Source of the DNA: Malurus cyaneus samueli
Lineage: Eukaryota; Chordata; Aves; Passeriformes; Maluridae
Reading direction: 5' to 3'
DNA length: 64,000 bases
Assembly (NCBI GenBank): GCA_009741485.1
Contig: CM019238.1
Coordinates: 10,308,701 to 10,372,700, forward strand
This document shows, in pieces, positions 35,471 through 48,767 of the stretch. Below the pieces are notes generated by a model that saw only the letters and a list, made by a program, of their open reading frames with translations, searched no databases and was not told the origin of the DNA. Positions within the stretch are counted from its first letter, which is position 1; every line of letters starts with the position of its first letter. The position numbers and the translations under genes were made by a program.

Positions 35471-38400
35471 CCCTATTATATTTAAACTGTGCTACCCCCA
35501 ACAGTAAGGGTGAGTTGTGAAGATTAGGAAGCCTCAACATTTAAATTTGGAATTAATTTTATTTGTTACATTTAATTAACTATTATAATCCATAAAATGT
35601 GCTGTGTAAAACACACAAAATGAAAACAAATGACCATCTGTGGCAATTTAACATCTCTTCTGTGAATTGTAAAAAAAAAGAGGCAGCTTTATCTTGAGGA
35701 ATTACCCTTGAGGTAAAAGGCAATCCCCCAAATCTGACTGTCAGACAGGAAAGCCTAAACTTTCATGCTTGTGTCCTGGCCAGGGCTCTTTCTCTACTGT
35801 GGGGCTGCATTTACAAAGTTCTTAAGAGAAACCTATTAATTTGGATGAAACTTTCTGTACTAGGAAGTAAATATCCTTGTGCTGAGAAATACTGCTTGAT
35901 TGCATCTGTGGTCTTTGCCAGAGCCTCCTGGACTCAATGGAGAAGCCTCTCTGTTGTTTTTCAGGTTGCTTAGAACATACTCTAGAAAGTGCTCACAATA
36001 TGGATGTTTCTGGGCTGACAGAGGCAGCAGAGGTGCACTTGGGGTGACTCTCATCCCAGGTAATTGTAGCACTGCTAGGAATCCAGAAGGTGCTCATTAG
36101 AGAGGAAGCTATTGCAGTGTTATTTCTGATCATAGAACATGGGATCCATCCTGGCAGAAAAAGATCTGGCTTATGCTTGTGCTTGTCATGCTAATTTTGT
36201 TGCAAATGTTTTTATTTAATGCAACAGAGCTTCAGGTACTGCAGGTTTAGATCAGTCTCCAGCCAGATACAGAATTGTTCACCTCCGGGAAAATGAGAGA
36301 GAAAAGTCTGGGCTGTACAAGAGGTGGGGGTGAAATGTCAAGACCAGATGTCTCTGCTGGCAAGGGAACTGTGCTGAGGATGAGTCAGTGTGTCCTGCTA
36401 GGTGAGCCAGTACCTGCTCTGTCTGTCCTTGTGTGGTGGGCTCTGTCCCTTCCAGCCACGCTCAGGATTGCAGTGGCCATCTGATGTGAAACTCATTGAA
36501 ATGAGCCTTTTACTACAGGCAGTGGGCTGCCTTTCATGGTTTTATGCGTTCTGGAGGTGTTATAATCTTTAAAGTCCTGTATTTATTTAAGGGTAAGGAT
36601 AAGGGATATTTGGGTCTGTTGGTTTCTATAGAATGCATTTTCACGTCAATCAGTTAATCTAAGTTGCTTGACACTGCTAAATGTGGTTGGAAAAAGCAGG
36701 TAGCTTAAATCGCTGAAGGAACAAAACCCAACTTGACGTGGAAGTTAGAGAATTCACTGCACTGTCCAAAAGTGGCACCATAGCAGTGAGAAATTGCTTT
36801 GCGTGCTGATGCTTTCTAAGCACATCTGCTCTGCAAGTGTCCCTCTGTGATGACAGATTTGAAAACTAAAAAAAAAAAAAAGCTTTGCCTTTGGAGAATT
36901 TTGTAAGCGGGTGGAATATGTTGAGATCTGCCCCCTGTGAACAGAGCGTAGCGGTGCTGGCACCTCGACTGGGCTGTCACATCCATTATGGAGTGTGTGA
37001 GCAGAGCAGTGCCGGAATCTCTGCAAACTTTAGCTTGAGAAAAACATGAACATTAATGTCAGCAGGACCAAACCTCCCCACCTATTAACTTGCCTGGATT
37101 CGGAGGCACTTGTGCTGGAGCTGGATTTAGCTCCAAGGCCCTCTGCCTGTCGCTGTCTGTAGAAGCAGAGTGACGCTTGCTTGGCTCTCCCCAGCCTCCT
37201 TTCCAGCCCTGCTTGGGAAATGTGCCTGAGGGGTCCATGTCCTGTCAGACCAGGGCAGCTCTCCATCCCCTGCCTTCCTCCATTGGCTGTGTTTTCTGAG
37301 GCTGTGGCTGCTGGGCTGCTCAGAGATTAACTTCTGTTAAGCTTCTGTTAAGGCTCTTCATATGAGTGTTTCTAGATCTTCCTCCCTTTGGTAGCTCTCA
37401 CTGATTTTCTTTTGCATTTGTTCATCACTGGCAAGATCTTGTGTTTCTTTAGTATAAAAAAATACCTAAGGGTCTTCAAGTAACTGGAATAAATTAAAAG
37501 CAAGTGAAGTTCAATGTTTCTCATAAAAACATGGTCTGTCCAAAATCAAGCTGGAGACTTCACTTTTCTAATCAAAATTAACGGTATTTCTTGATCTGAA
37601 GAGGCTGTAATATTTAAGCTCCTACTTGTAATAGATCCAGCTTCTGCCTGTTTTGCTCACACTATGTTCACAGCAATTATTTCTCATTTTTTTAGGAAAG
37701 CTATTAAAATACTGCTTTGAGAGTATTTTTATCCTTATAAGAAATACCCTCCTGTTTTCTCTTTCACTGTGGAGAGGTGTCTCCTGTGCCTCCCTTGAGT
37801 TGTGCTGGTTTTTGCAGTTTTGCTAGGCTGAAGTGTGAAAACAAGGCAGCACTAGGCAAGGCAGAAGGGGGCTCAGGCAGGGGCAGCCCCAGCAGCTGCT
37901 GCTCTGCTCCATCCTTGGCATTGAAGAGCCCTGGGGAGCCAGACTGGGCTCTGCAGGATGGGACAAGGCGTTTGTGTGAGCAGGGGATGGCTTGGTCCCA
38001 GCACCAGCTGTTGTCTCTCTGCTAGCCCATCCCTGGCAGCAGGAACAGCAGCTCTGGCTTTCCCACTTTCCCAGCTGGAGCAACCCAAGCTCGATCCATG
38101 GGCAGCAAAATTCAGTTCTGTCTGCTCGACTGGAGACCTTGGTCGGGGCTGACGGGGCAGCTGCTGCCCACCCTGGTGCCGGTGTGAGCTGGAGAAGGAG
38201 GTGCTCTACAATTGCTGCTCGATGGTTGCATCTTGTGCAGCACAACCACGTTCAAATGGACCTCGCTAGAACATGTGCAACACTGCAAACACTTGTCCTC
38301 ACTTTCTCACAAAAGTATGCTCTTCTTCCAGTTTAAGTTTTTCTAGATACTTCCAGAAGAGGAGTTGGGCTGAATACCGGGTGGCCAAAAGGAAATCAAA

Positions 38401-41400
38401 GTGCTGTTTGCCACTAAAGCATGTGAAAAAGCTCTTTCTCTCCTCTGGCTCCACTTTAATGGGGTTGCTCTGGGTGCCTTTGCTCTGGGAAAGTGCTCAT
38501 TCAGGCAGTGACTCAGAGTCCTTGAATGGGTTTGTGGTCTGTGGGGATGGGGAGCAGCTCAGGAAGAGACAGCTTTCTTTTTCCTCTTGTGTATTTCTTA
38601 GAAAAGCATAACAAAACAACAACAACAATTTCCTGTCCTCAGCTGCAGAGAGTGATGAACTCTGGTTGAAATGCCAGCTGTATTCACTTGTGTTTTCCCT
38701 CCCGTGCCATCTCTTTAAGCAAACTTTTTCAGCTGCTGATTGCACAAAGACAACAGACATGAGCTGCTGTGCTGCCGGAGCCTTATGCTGATGGGTATTT
38801 TGGTGCTGCAGCCTGTTGAGTGTATGTGATAATTGGTTTCCCTTTTGGTCTTTGAGGACAGAAGATGCAGTTAGCGTGTCCAGCATATTTTCTTTTATAC
38901 ATTCTCAAAATTGCAATTCTTTTAGGAACACTGAGGAATCATTAAATTGAGAACTGATTCTTACATTGTGAAATACCTTTGCTCTCTGAGCATCACAAGA
39001 AGTTGCTTGCCCTAGCAGCTGCTCTCTTGGTGTGCTTGAATTCAGTCGCGGAGTCACAAGTTCAAGTGCAAAATCCTTTTGAAGTACACCAAAAACATGA
39101 AAAGTACCTCTGCAAAGCTCTTGAGACTTGGAGCTTACACCAAAGGACAGATGTCAGCCCTCAGATTGTCTTTCAGGCAAGGCCTGAGGAGCTTGTAGGT
39201 GGATGCTGGGGAGTATTTACACGTTAAATGTTAGGTAGGGTTACACAGTGTACTGAAAACAACTTGTGTTGCGCTTCAAAGTTTACCAACATCTGATTTC
39301 TAGCACCCTGCCTCTTCTGAACAACAACACAACCAGCCTACACTGCAATCTGCCCATCTGCAGGCTGCATCTGAGGAGAAAAGAACCAAATGTGAGGGAC
39401 GTATGGGTTCATCTTGCACGTATCTGTATACAGGTCCCCATGAGGATAAGACACAGTTTTCCTTACTGGAGATGGCTGGCGGCTTTCCTGGGATGCTGGA
39501 GAGAAGCTGCTTACTTCCCACACATCCTGGATTTGGGAGGATGCCCCCAAATCTTGCTCTTTCAGACCTTGGTCACTTCACCAACCTGCCTTTAAAATGA
39601 CACCATTTAGCAACAGCCACTTCAGATTTGCTACGGTTACTGTTCTAATTACAGACAAAAATTGTTGTCTGAGAGATAACTTTATGGAAACTGTCAAGTG
39701 CTGACATTTCATGGCAACCATGGGAGCTGGAGATCTGTTTTGGAGGGATTCCTAAAAATACTCCATAAAAAGTGAATTTGTGTTACTGCTATATGTTTTA
39801 AAAATCTTCTCTATCACAGAATTGAATATTTCATTAGAAATTACATATCCTACACTGAAATAAAAGAGAGAAAAGTAGAAATAAAATATTGCGTTTGTGT
39901 TCATTTGGCTGTTTCTTTAGAGTTATTACTAGGAAAGCAAATTTGGAACAAACCCTATTAGGAGTTCTGCTCCTCTCTGTAGAGCCCTAAGCCTGGAACA
40001 TTGCCATTAATTTACCAACTTTGAAAGGATTTTTATCTAATAAAAAAAGAGATGAGTAAGAGCCTGCACGTCATTGCAGACACAAAGATGCAATTTTGAA
40101 GACGTTATCTGAAGCCCCTTTGATACAGCCTTGATGCTGTATGGAGAGGAGCAGGCACTCGGAGCTTTGCTCACCGAGCATCAGAGCGAGCCCTCCCTGC
40201 TGTGCCAGGGACAGGGCTCAGATGAAAGCTGGGCTCTGGCAGTGCTGGCCAGCAGGTTTGGGTGCACAAATCCTGCTTTAGGCTGATGAGAGTCAGTGCT
40301 TGGGGTATCAGTGTTAGTGAGAAGGATGGAAAGGAATGAGGGAGGAAAGGGGAGCCTTTGCCTGATGCTCGGGAATGCTTGACACACAGGAGTCAGTCAC
40401 AGCTGGAGGTGGTTCATCTCTAGGTGCACATGAGGGTTAAAATCTGCCAGCAGTTCGCTGAGCTGGGCCTGAGTAGGCTCAGGGGACTGTGGATTGTTTC
40501 CAAGGAATGCCAGGGCTCTGCACTGCCCAGGTCTGAGTGAGCTTATCCAGTGCAAATCCAGAGGAAGTGACATGGCTGGGCCCAGGAGGAGGGTGATGGT
40601 GGTGCTGCTTGTTTGGACACCATCTCTGTTTTCTGCTTCTGTTTTCAGTTAGTTTGGCTTGGAAACAAGGTTTAAGAAAGGCAGACACTGAACATCAAAC
40701 TGCTGTGGAGGTGTGTGGTGGTAGGCATGCACAATCTGGGATTGCCTGGAGCCAGAAGTGGAGAGGATGGATCCCATTAGCTGGCAAAGCCAAGGTGCAT
40801 GTTGGTGAGCAGCATGTATGGGGTCTGAGAGCGTGTCTGGGAGAATCCTTCTCTGTCCTGGAATAGGTTGAGGTGATCAGAAAGGAGAAAACCAATATAA
40901 TCCAATTTCCTCTATTTAGCAAGAGAAATTAAATGGAAGGGATGGGTAAGGCAGGGTAAATCATATCAGAAGAGTGGCGGGGGCTGCTGTTGTGCCCAAG
41001 TGTGACATGTGGGAAGAGTCTCATCCTGCTGAACACCTTGCAGGTCATGTTAGTCAGCTGGGCCATGGTCAGCTGAAGATGCAGCACACTCATGGTTCAC
41101 CAGTGAGGAACAGCGTGTGCATCTGTGCTGGGCCATTTGTAAGGGCAGATCACTTTTGCCTTGTGTATGTTGTCACCTTCTGGGGACAGTGGTGTTGTCA
41201 AATACCAGCATGTGCAGTGTCCGTGCAGGTGCTCGGTGTTTGATGGCTGCACTCAAGTGTTGGTGCTTTTGAATAATCTCTCCTTGTCTCAAAGGTTTGA
41301 TGAACCACGGGTCATGCAAAGGAGATGAATTGCTGTCTGTAGGATCAGTGTTACTGTTCTGAGCTGTGCTTCCTCACCGTGCAGAGTGGTTGTCGCAGCA

Positions 41401-43449
41401 GCTTCTTCCCATATCCCAAATACAAAAAATGATTTGACCTTCAGTTTAATTGGCAGAGGGTCAAAATGTAGGTGAAGAGCTGGAGAGGGAAAGGTAGTTC
41501 GGAGAAATCAACTTGAGGATGAAAAGAAGAGTGTTGACTGCTGGTGCTAGTCTAGCAAGTGCTCTAGTTGCATAAAATATGATAAAGGTGAGGTAGATAA
41601 AGGCATCATGTAATCTTCCTTCAAAATTTGCCAGAATACTGGGATTTAGTATACCAGTTCTTTCCTAATAGAAACAGATTGGGATTATTTAGCTTTAATC
41701 AAGATTATGGTGTTGTTCAGACACCATAAAGTGTTTTTCCACACTTTTTTTGTGCCTTAAAAAAAAAAAAAATCTAGCTATGTGGGCTGGAATAGCTCTG
41801 AAATGCAGCCAAGTGGCAGGCTGTAAACTAACTTAAAGCAATCATTTTATAAAATTGAAATAGTAGAAATCCTGGGAAAAACTAGTGTTTTGCATGCACA
41901 TCTTGAGCTCTGTTGAGTATGTGCATGTGTTTGTCAGAGCACACCTGCCTGTCCTCCAAACCAGGTGAGTGAGATTCGGTTTCCAGGGAGCTCCCCCATC
42001 CCCCTGTCCTGTGCCAGCTGTGGGGAGGCACTGCTGTGGGGCTGCTGGCACCCTGGACACCGCTGCCTTTTGTGGCTTTTCAGCTGGCACCGAGGCTTGT
42101 CCTGGCTGCTGAGGCCACTTCTGTCTCGGTACCAGCCCCCTGCTTGTCCTCCCTGGCCAATCCCTTACTGGTGAGACCCTCACTCTTTCCTCTGCCACCT
42201 CAAACGTTGTCTGAAAACATCTCACCCTGTTTGTTCTTGAGATGACTCTGAAGATCCCTCCACTTACATATATTCCATAAATTTCCTCATTCTGACAAGA
42301 GTGTGACCTTTTAAGATGCGGTTCGTTCTTGCCATTATTGCAAAGCATCTTTTTTCTTTCTTTTCTCCAGCGTTTCTGAAGTTTTGTGTTTGTACTAATG
42401 ACTTGACACCCAAACAGGTCAATGTCTTGCTGATTTGTTCTGATATGTGTATTCAGCAGGAACCAGCTTTTTCTAGCGAAGAGGTGTGTGGGGGGAGGAA
42501 ATCCTACGCCTCTTCAGAGGATTCTTGGCAGGTGTAATCACAGGATTTGTGATTCATGTCCAATATCCGTGAGAACAGCTGACATCTTAGGGCAAGTTGC
42601 AGATATTAAGGGGGCTAAGTAAAACCTGCTTTTGATGTTTGTGGATTTCTCTCAGCTAGATCAAAAGTGAAGTTGTTAATTCAGTTGATCAAAACTCCAG
42701 TCCCTTTCCACACTTGAGTTACTAGGTTAAATGCTGTCTTAATCTGCTCAAATCTCTACCTTTTCCTTCTGCAAGGTACCACAAAACTTAGATCTGTAAC
42801 AATAGTTTGCTGCAGCTAATGCAGAACAGGATGGGGCTGCTAGAGGAGCTGTAAAGATTGAGGTGGTAATTACATGCAGTCCATCATATTTAATGATGAA
42901 ACCTGGCTGTAGGTTTTTCATCTCTGCCACGACTGGTGCTCTGAAATTGTAGCCTCTTCCTGTGTTGGTATGCTGCATTTCCTGGCTCTTTCTTCTGTTG
43001 GTATTTGCAGTGTGTCCATGCTGGGTATCCTTTGCCTGAACTTGGAAGGAGCTGCAGGGCTGGATCTGGTTCTGTGTTACCGTTCTTTGTGCTGGAATTA
43101 CTCTGCTCATTTCATCTTGTCTGAGCTTAAAAATCTTCACTACTGTAAGCAGGTAACCGAGGGAAGGGTTTCGGAGTCCATGTGCATTGCTGAAATTAAA
43201 ATCACCATGGGGCTCATTTCTTAGCAGGGTTAACAGTAACAGGAGCCTTGCCTGCATTGATGGTTGCGGGGTCTGTCCCTAACATATCTGGGGTATTCAG
43301 CTGAAGTGGTGGCACAAGGTCACAGAGGAAGGAAAAACTTTTGGTGTGGAAATCACAGTAGCTGCTCAAACATAGGGGTGCATTCCTTTTATGGGGGCTC
43401 AGCTTTGAGGGAAGGCCAGCTTTTTTTGGCAGAGGAAACAGGGTGAAGG
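35471..43449. other. Long non-coding stretch, nothing recognised
   Basis: About 8 kb without a recognisable gene. Simple sequence: A(14) at 36868-36881 and A(15) at 41759-41773. GC is raised around 37780-38250 with frames up to 140 codons in several frames at once, which I attribute to low stop density. No further mobile element was identified before the LTR. Confidence 0.5.
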
Positions 43450-43455
43450 GGCCAT
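43450..43455. repeat. Left target-site duplication GGCCAT
   Basis: Matches 43818-43823 exactly and directly abuts the TG start of the LTR. Confidence 0.88.
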
Positions 43456-43731
43456 TGTTTGGGTTAAGGAAAAGCCTTACAGAGTCAGCTTCTGTGGGGT
43501 CCTGTTCACTCCTATTGAATCTCACAATTTGGGAAAGGGTTGAGCCACAGGTCACATGATCAGGGAGGAGCCTGTGTGCTTGACATGCAGTAGCCTTGTG
43601 TGTCAGGCTGTGATTGGTTAGTAGAGCCCATAGACCCCGCCTAACCAGAGATGTGATTGGATAAGAAGGTTCATGGGCGGAGCTTCTGTGGGGTAGACAG
43701 CCAATGGGTACTCAGCCTGGGAAGTTTAGAC

Positions 43732-43741
43732 TATAAAAAGG
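43732..43741 (+). promoter_or_regulatory. TATA box of the LTR
   Basis: TATAAAAAGG, placed 27-36 bases downstream of a CCAAT box (43701-43705) and about 20 bases before the AATAAA. This is the usual U3/R layout of a retroviral LTR and fixes its plus orientation. Confidence 0.75.
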
Positions 43742-43755
43742 CACAGCTTTTGGAG

Positions 43756-43761
43756 AATAAA
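43756..43761 (+). terminator. Polyadenylation signal of the LTR
   Basis: AATAAA within GGAGAATAAAGG, downstream of the TATA box, followed by U5 up to the CA end at 43817. Confidence 0.7.
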
Positions 43762-43817
43762 GGATTTCTTTGAACCAGCAAGAAGGGGTCCATGTCTTTT
43801 GCTCCCACAATGTCACA

Positions 43818-43823
43818 GGCCAT
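43818..43823. repeat. Right target-site duplication GGCCAT
   Basis: Matches 43450-43455 exactly and directly abuts the CA end of the LTR. Confidence 0.88.
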
Positions 43824-46800
43824 GATGAGGTACAGGAGCTGTGACTCCAAAGTGCAAGGTACTGCATTTTACTGGAAAGTATCAACGTTAAGTGTGCTAA
43901 AGAAGAGGGGATGTACAGAGCCGTCTTGGAGGCTTTTCTAGAGAGAAAAGGTATAAAGCCTCAAATCCTGCTCCTGGGGTGTTTTTGCAGACTTACTGAA
44001 GCAAAAGAAAAACCTGAAAAAATGCAGGATTCAAGCAGTTCTTGGACCTTGTCCAGCAGGAGCTGCAGGATGAGGCAGTTCGGGGATGCAGGGCAGTGCC
44101 TGCCAGCCCCTCTGTATGGGGATTTTGTGGTGTTCCCTGGTGTGCCAGCGGCTGGAGCCTGTCTCTGAACATGCCAATGCCACTGCCAGGGCAGTGTGTG
44201 CCAGAGCAGGGCCATGCACTGGCTCAGGGCGTTCTTTGCACATTAGAATTTCCAGACAAATTTCTCATAGCATGCTTTTTAAGCAGAAATAGATAATACA
44301 TGCTAGTGTCTATTTATTGTAAAGCTTAAAGTAGGCTGTGATATGACCAGTTTTTGTTTTACACTGGTTTAATTTATTTATTTTTAACTATAATGCTATC
44401 AGATGATGCACTATCCGTACCTAGAGTCCTGCTGTTCCCTGTGCAGGTTATCTCCACTATGACAGCTCCGTGTCTTCAATGTCAAATACACTGTTCTTGA
44501 GTCACACTAGATTTACAGATTCTATTATACTCCTATTGAACAGCTCTTAATCTGGGTAGAGCAAAACATGCTGCAACCAGCACGTTTTATCCCTTGCCTT
44601 TAGTGTTTGAGCCCTTTTTGGCAGGGTTGGATATTGTATTACAAATAGTCCTCTACCCAGCTCAGTCTTGAACACTAAAAAACTCCATGATCCTGTAAGG
44701 AGGTAGTGGTTTCTGTCATTCCCAAACACACCTGAGTCTGAATAAAAACTAGATTGGCATTAATTAAATGTCTTTGTCTGTGTAACCTGGGTGTAGCACA
44801 CAGGTCACTTGATGTTGCTTTCTGCTCTTGTGCATTCCTGTGTTACAATCTCCGTGTAAAACAAGAGCGTTGTGAGTCTGAAAATAGAAATTGTCTTCAG
44901 CCCCTTATTGTTTTGGCAGCTTTATTTTTGACATCACAGTTTCTTTAGTAATTGGAGATTACATGCGTGAAGAAATGTAACTGCTCTGTGCGTGAAAAAT
45001 GACATTTGTTTTGCTTGTATGATTTTGCAGACAGTTACTGCATTATTTAGCCTCTTGTGAGCAGCATAGCACAGGATGCTGGCCTTGACCTGTAAGGAAT
45101 AGCAGTGGCACTGCTCTGTGCATGTAGCACCTCGCTGTAATTAGCAATGTTTCTGTTCTCTCCTCGTTGTAAGCAGTATAGTATGAATTAGCAGTAAGTA
45201 GGTACAAGCATACCAAGTACTCAGGGAATGTTATGAATGTCAATAGTCCCTGGTGGGATTTTTCTTTTTTTCTCCTCACCCTTCTATCATTTAGCTTTCT
45301 TCCACAAGCTGCTTTGACCTTGTAGCTACCTTGAGATTCATGCTCCTTACTACCTTTTTTTTTCTTCTCCAATTTATCCCTGCTGTTAGTTCTTTGAATG
45401 GCATTGGCTCAACACTGTGGTTATTCCTATAGCTCAGCAGTTCCACCTTGTTTCAGCTGCTGAAGTCTATCTCTCATCTTTCTTTGCTTTTTGTTCATTA
45501 AAGGGAGAGAAAAGAAGGTGAGTTTGAATCCATCACTGGGAGGGAGGTACACAATTTGATTTCATTCTGTCTGAGGAGGGAGAGGATTGTGGCTCTTCCT
45601 TATGTGCCAATGTAGGTCATGAAAATAAATAATCAGCTTACACATGTATCCACATGCTGCCAGGAAGTAATCCTGCTTAGCATCACTTTATGGGTTTGGA
45701 ATCTTTCTGAACCTTCTAATCCTAAGTGATATTTAAATAACATGTTGTGATCACTGTTTGGCTTAATTCATGTAGAAAAGATGTATTATACCGCTGTACC
45801 AACATGGAAATACACATGTGCCTAGACACATACACACACAGATGGAATGTGTATATTCAACATGCAGAATAATTCCTATGTGCAGGCTATGGGACCTGCT
45901 GGGACAGCTCTCTAGACAGGTGCTCTGGGATGGCTGTGTGTCTAAGAAAGCAGAGATACTACATGGTGATTTGCCATGCTATTTTTAGATGGAAATTTTG
46001 TTCTAAAACAGGAGGAATGGCCATGACTGTCCCATTTCTGCAAATAAAGCTCAGAAAGCATTTGCTACTTCAGCATTCAGGATGAGACAGGTGCATTGTT
46101 TTTCTCCCCAGTTAGCTGGGTTGTTAGCCAAAGGGGGTCTGCCTTGCAGATTCATGATTTGAAAATAGCTGTGCAGAGCTGCTCGGTGAGTCATGTGCAG
46201 AAGGCAACAGAAAATGTCTCAAACTACGGCATCCAACACCCACACAACCTACTGCTGCCTCCCACCTGCAGAACCTTTTCTGCAAAGCGCTGAACCCCAG
46301 GGAGGTGTACAAGTCCTGAAGGCACCAATGGTCAGGTCTCTTTCTAGGAGGTGCCATCTGTGGTGCCTCACCGCAGTCAGAGGGGGTGTTGTTGGCCAAA
46401 GTCCCTCCCTTGCTTGCCATCTCCAGTGGTGAAACTGTGAATACAAATGTTTTTCCTCCAGCTCTGCTGTCTTTGGAACAATTATCTGTGTTTCCTCCAC
46501 CAGCTGTGGAGTGGCTATAGGATATACACTCTGTGCCTTTGGCTAAAACTTCCTGAGGAATTTACCCAGTACGCGTTCCAAGCTTGGGTCCAAAGCAGGC
46601 AATTACTGTTCTGAGTTAAGCTGTAGTTCTGTCCTGGCACACTGCAGTGGTCAGTCACACACCAGCAGCTGGACACAGCATGCCCTGGGGGTGCTGCTAC
46701 TGACCCTGTCAGGCCTGGCTGGCAGCCTGGCACATTTGCTGCCTGTAGCCCGACATTCTGCTTTAATGCAGCTCCCAGAAAAGGTGTGAGTGAGAGATGG

Positions 46801-47039
46801 ACTTTGATGTATCAAAGCACATAAATGAGTAAATAAATTCACCTCTTAATGGAGCAAATGGAGGTGCTGAAGCTTCACCCCCTGCACCTTTGCACTGCTG
46901 GCTCTGAAGCCAGAGTGCAGGCAGCAGTGCTGGGTGCTTCTGGAAGCTGTGTCAGGAACAGGAGCAGTATCCACAGTGGAAAACCAGGTTGTGATTCATG
47001 AACACCGATTGCAATGCACGGCACGCTTTCCTGATTAGG
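43824..47039. other. Non-coding stretch
   Basis: No gene recognised. Sequence around 44280-44400 is AT-rich and TAAT-containing. ACACATACACACACA at about 45827-45841 is a short (CA)n. Confidence 0.5.
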
Positions 47040-47345
47040 ATCAGGTCCATACAATGGTGTCATTATGAATTTATATTAAAAGCCCTTTCCACTGGCATGA
47101 GAAATTGCCTTTGCAGTAACACCCATTCTATTGTTAATAATAATTGAAGTGCTTGATGTAAGAAAATACTAGCTGATATTTAAACTACTTATTATCAAAT
47201 CAAAGTTCCTTAGATAAAAGCACTTAATTAATCTGCATTCTGTTTGCTAAGCATCCAGATCAGCATTCAACAGAGGTAAATAATGCTCCTATGATTTCCA
47301 ATATCAGCTAGCATATTAATTTCTTGAAGCATTAGTACAATAACC
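47040..47345. promoter_or_regulatory. Enhancer-like block, homeodomain-rich
   Basis: Non-repetitive AT-rich sequence with CATTATGAATTTATATTAA, ATTGTTAATAATAATTGAAG, GCACTTAATTAATCTGC, TTTGCTAAGCATCC and AGCTAGCATATTAATTTC. The density of ATTA/TAAT words with interspersed unique sequence suggests a conserved developmental enhancer, but I have no alignment to show it. Confidence 0.3.
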
Positions 47346-48767
47346 AGCATTTTAGGAAGCTGTGTCCTGTAGCCAGAAACTGTTCTGCTGTGCAGTTGAA
47401 AAAAGATTATTAATTTAAAGCAAATGTTCAGTTACACACAAAGTCTTTGAAATCCTCCAAATAGTGTTTTGTGAATCAAGGTTTCACATTTCTTCAGAAG
47501 TTATTTTTTATTGCTATGAATATTGATACTTGGAAGTTCAGATGATTTCTTTGACAAAGCAAGTCTTTACTGTGATTTACTTTACTTCATGTAAATTGGC
47601 ATTTCTCCTTTTTTTTTCCTCTTTTTTTTTTTCCCCCGTAAGACTCTTGTGACTCTTGTCTGGCTTTGCACTGAGAACTATTCAGAGGTAACTCATGTCA
47701 GCACGATAAGCACACCGCAGCTTCCTTCATTTTTCATTGTTGCCTGAAGGACATCTGGGGAGGGAGATGCTGTTAACATGCAGAATTTTTATCCTGAGGA
47801 AGTGTGATGATTCAGTGGGCTGCCTTATTGAACTGCAATTCAGTCATAAACACAAAGAAATGGTGTTTAAAGATGTTAAAACTCTGACACACTGACGAAA
47901 GAGAAGTTGGTACTCTCGACTAGAAGTTGTTCCTAAAAATCCTTGATCTTCTGTGTACACTAACAGATTGTGATCTGCAAATAAATAATTGTTCTCTTTC
48001 TCAGCCCTGCAGTGCAAAGTACATGGCTTGATTGCCCAGAAATTCACTATTTGGAGTTGCTGAAACCTGGAATGTGTTTCAGGGTATTAACTTGTTTCTT
48101 CTGCATATGGAGAGAGGAAAACAAAGCTTTGGCACAAGCACAAGAGGGTTTTGTTGGGATGATTGCAGTGTTCTTTGTGGTATCCCAATAATTAAAAACC
48201 ACAATAATTACATGGATTTAATTTTGAAAAGAGACTTAAGTTTCAAGCACTTAAATCCCATTGATTTCCCATGGATCACAGTCTCATAATTCACCTAAGA
48301 AATTTTTAATTTTTTTTTCACCTTTTCTATGCAGGACTTGCTAATGGATTCCAGTGCATATGTTGTCACCAGCTTTTAAAACCTGTAATTATGTTTGGTT
48401 CAAAACCAAACACATTTTTATTAGATGATTATGATCTTCTAGCAAATAATTATTTAAGAAAGCATAACAAATGCAACCATTTATTAAAGGAGGGCTGTTG
48501 ACAATATAAATGCTTAGTGTGAGTACAGAACTACTTATTTTAGTATGTGTTGAGCACCTGTCAGGAGGGTACCTACTCCTGGTTGTACTTTGTTGGCTTG
48601 TAATTTTAATTACTGAAATTACTACTGAGATTGGTGAATATTGGGGGGAAAGTAATTTACACTAGATATTCCTTTTCTACAGTATTTTGAGGCTTTTTTA
48701 CTCAGCAGTTGTGCACATGTGTTTTTTCATAAAACAGATAAGATTAGTATATTTGGTACTGAAGATG
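47346..48767. other. Non-coding stretch with polypyrimidine run
   Basis: CCTTTTTTTTTCCTC followed by a second T-run and CCCCCG at about 47609-47638 is a polypyrimidine tract without an exon after it. CACTTAAATCCCATTGATTTC at 48248-48268 resembles an ancient CR1-L3 tail ('cccattgacttcaatggg') but is too short to call. Confidence 0.4.

Larger units (their letters stand above)
43456..43817 (+). mobile_element. Solo LTR of an endogenous retrovirus (class II-like)
   Basis: A 362-base unit begins TGTTTGGG and ends TGTCACA, giving the TG...CA ends of a retroviral LTR. It is flanked by an exact 6-base target-site duplication, GGCCAT at 43450-43455 and 43818-43823. Inside, in the right order, are inverted CCAAT boxes (ATTGG at 43613-43617 and 43656-43660), GGGCGG (43675-43680), CCAAT (43701-43705), TATAAAAAGG (43732-43741) and AATAAA (43756-43761), then about 56 bases of U5. 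Six-base duplications are typical of class II (ERVK/alpha-beta-like) integrases. No gag, pol or env lies beside it, so recombination between two LTRs has probably removed the provirus. The intact duplication suggests modest age. It could act as a plus-strand promoter. Confidence 0.9.

Noticed and set aside
41842..42348. 168-codon open frame on the minus strand
   Set aside because: Lies partly in GC-richer DNA with competing frames; no domain recognised.
42748..43257. 169-codon open frame on the minus strand
   Set aside because: No recognisable family, ends shortly before the LTR, and overlapping frames exist on the other strand.
43551..43817. Shorter element bounded by GTCACA repeats (43551-43556 and 43812-43817)
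   Set aside because: This pairing leaves an element ending in AAT without CA; the GGCCAT pairing gives proper TG...CA ends and an exact 6-base duplication.
48248..48275. AAATCCCATTGATTTC as an ancient CR1-L3 tail
   Set aside because: Too short, and the complementary half of the usual motif is not present.
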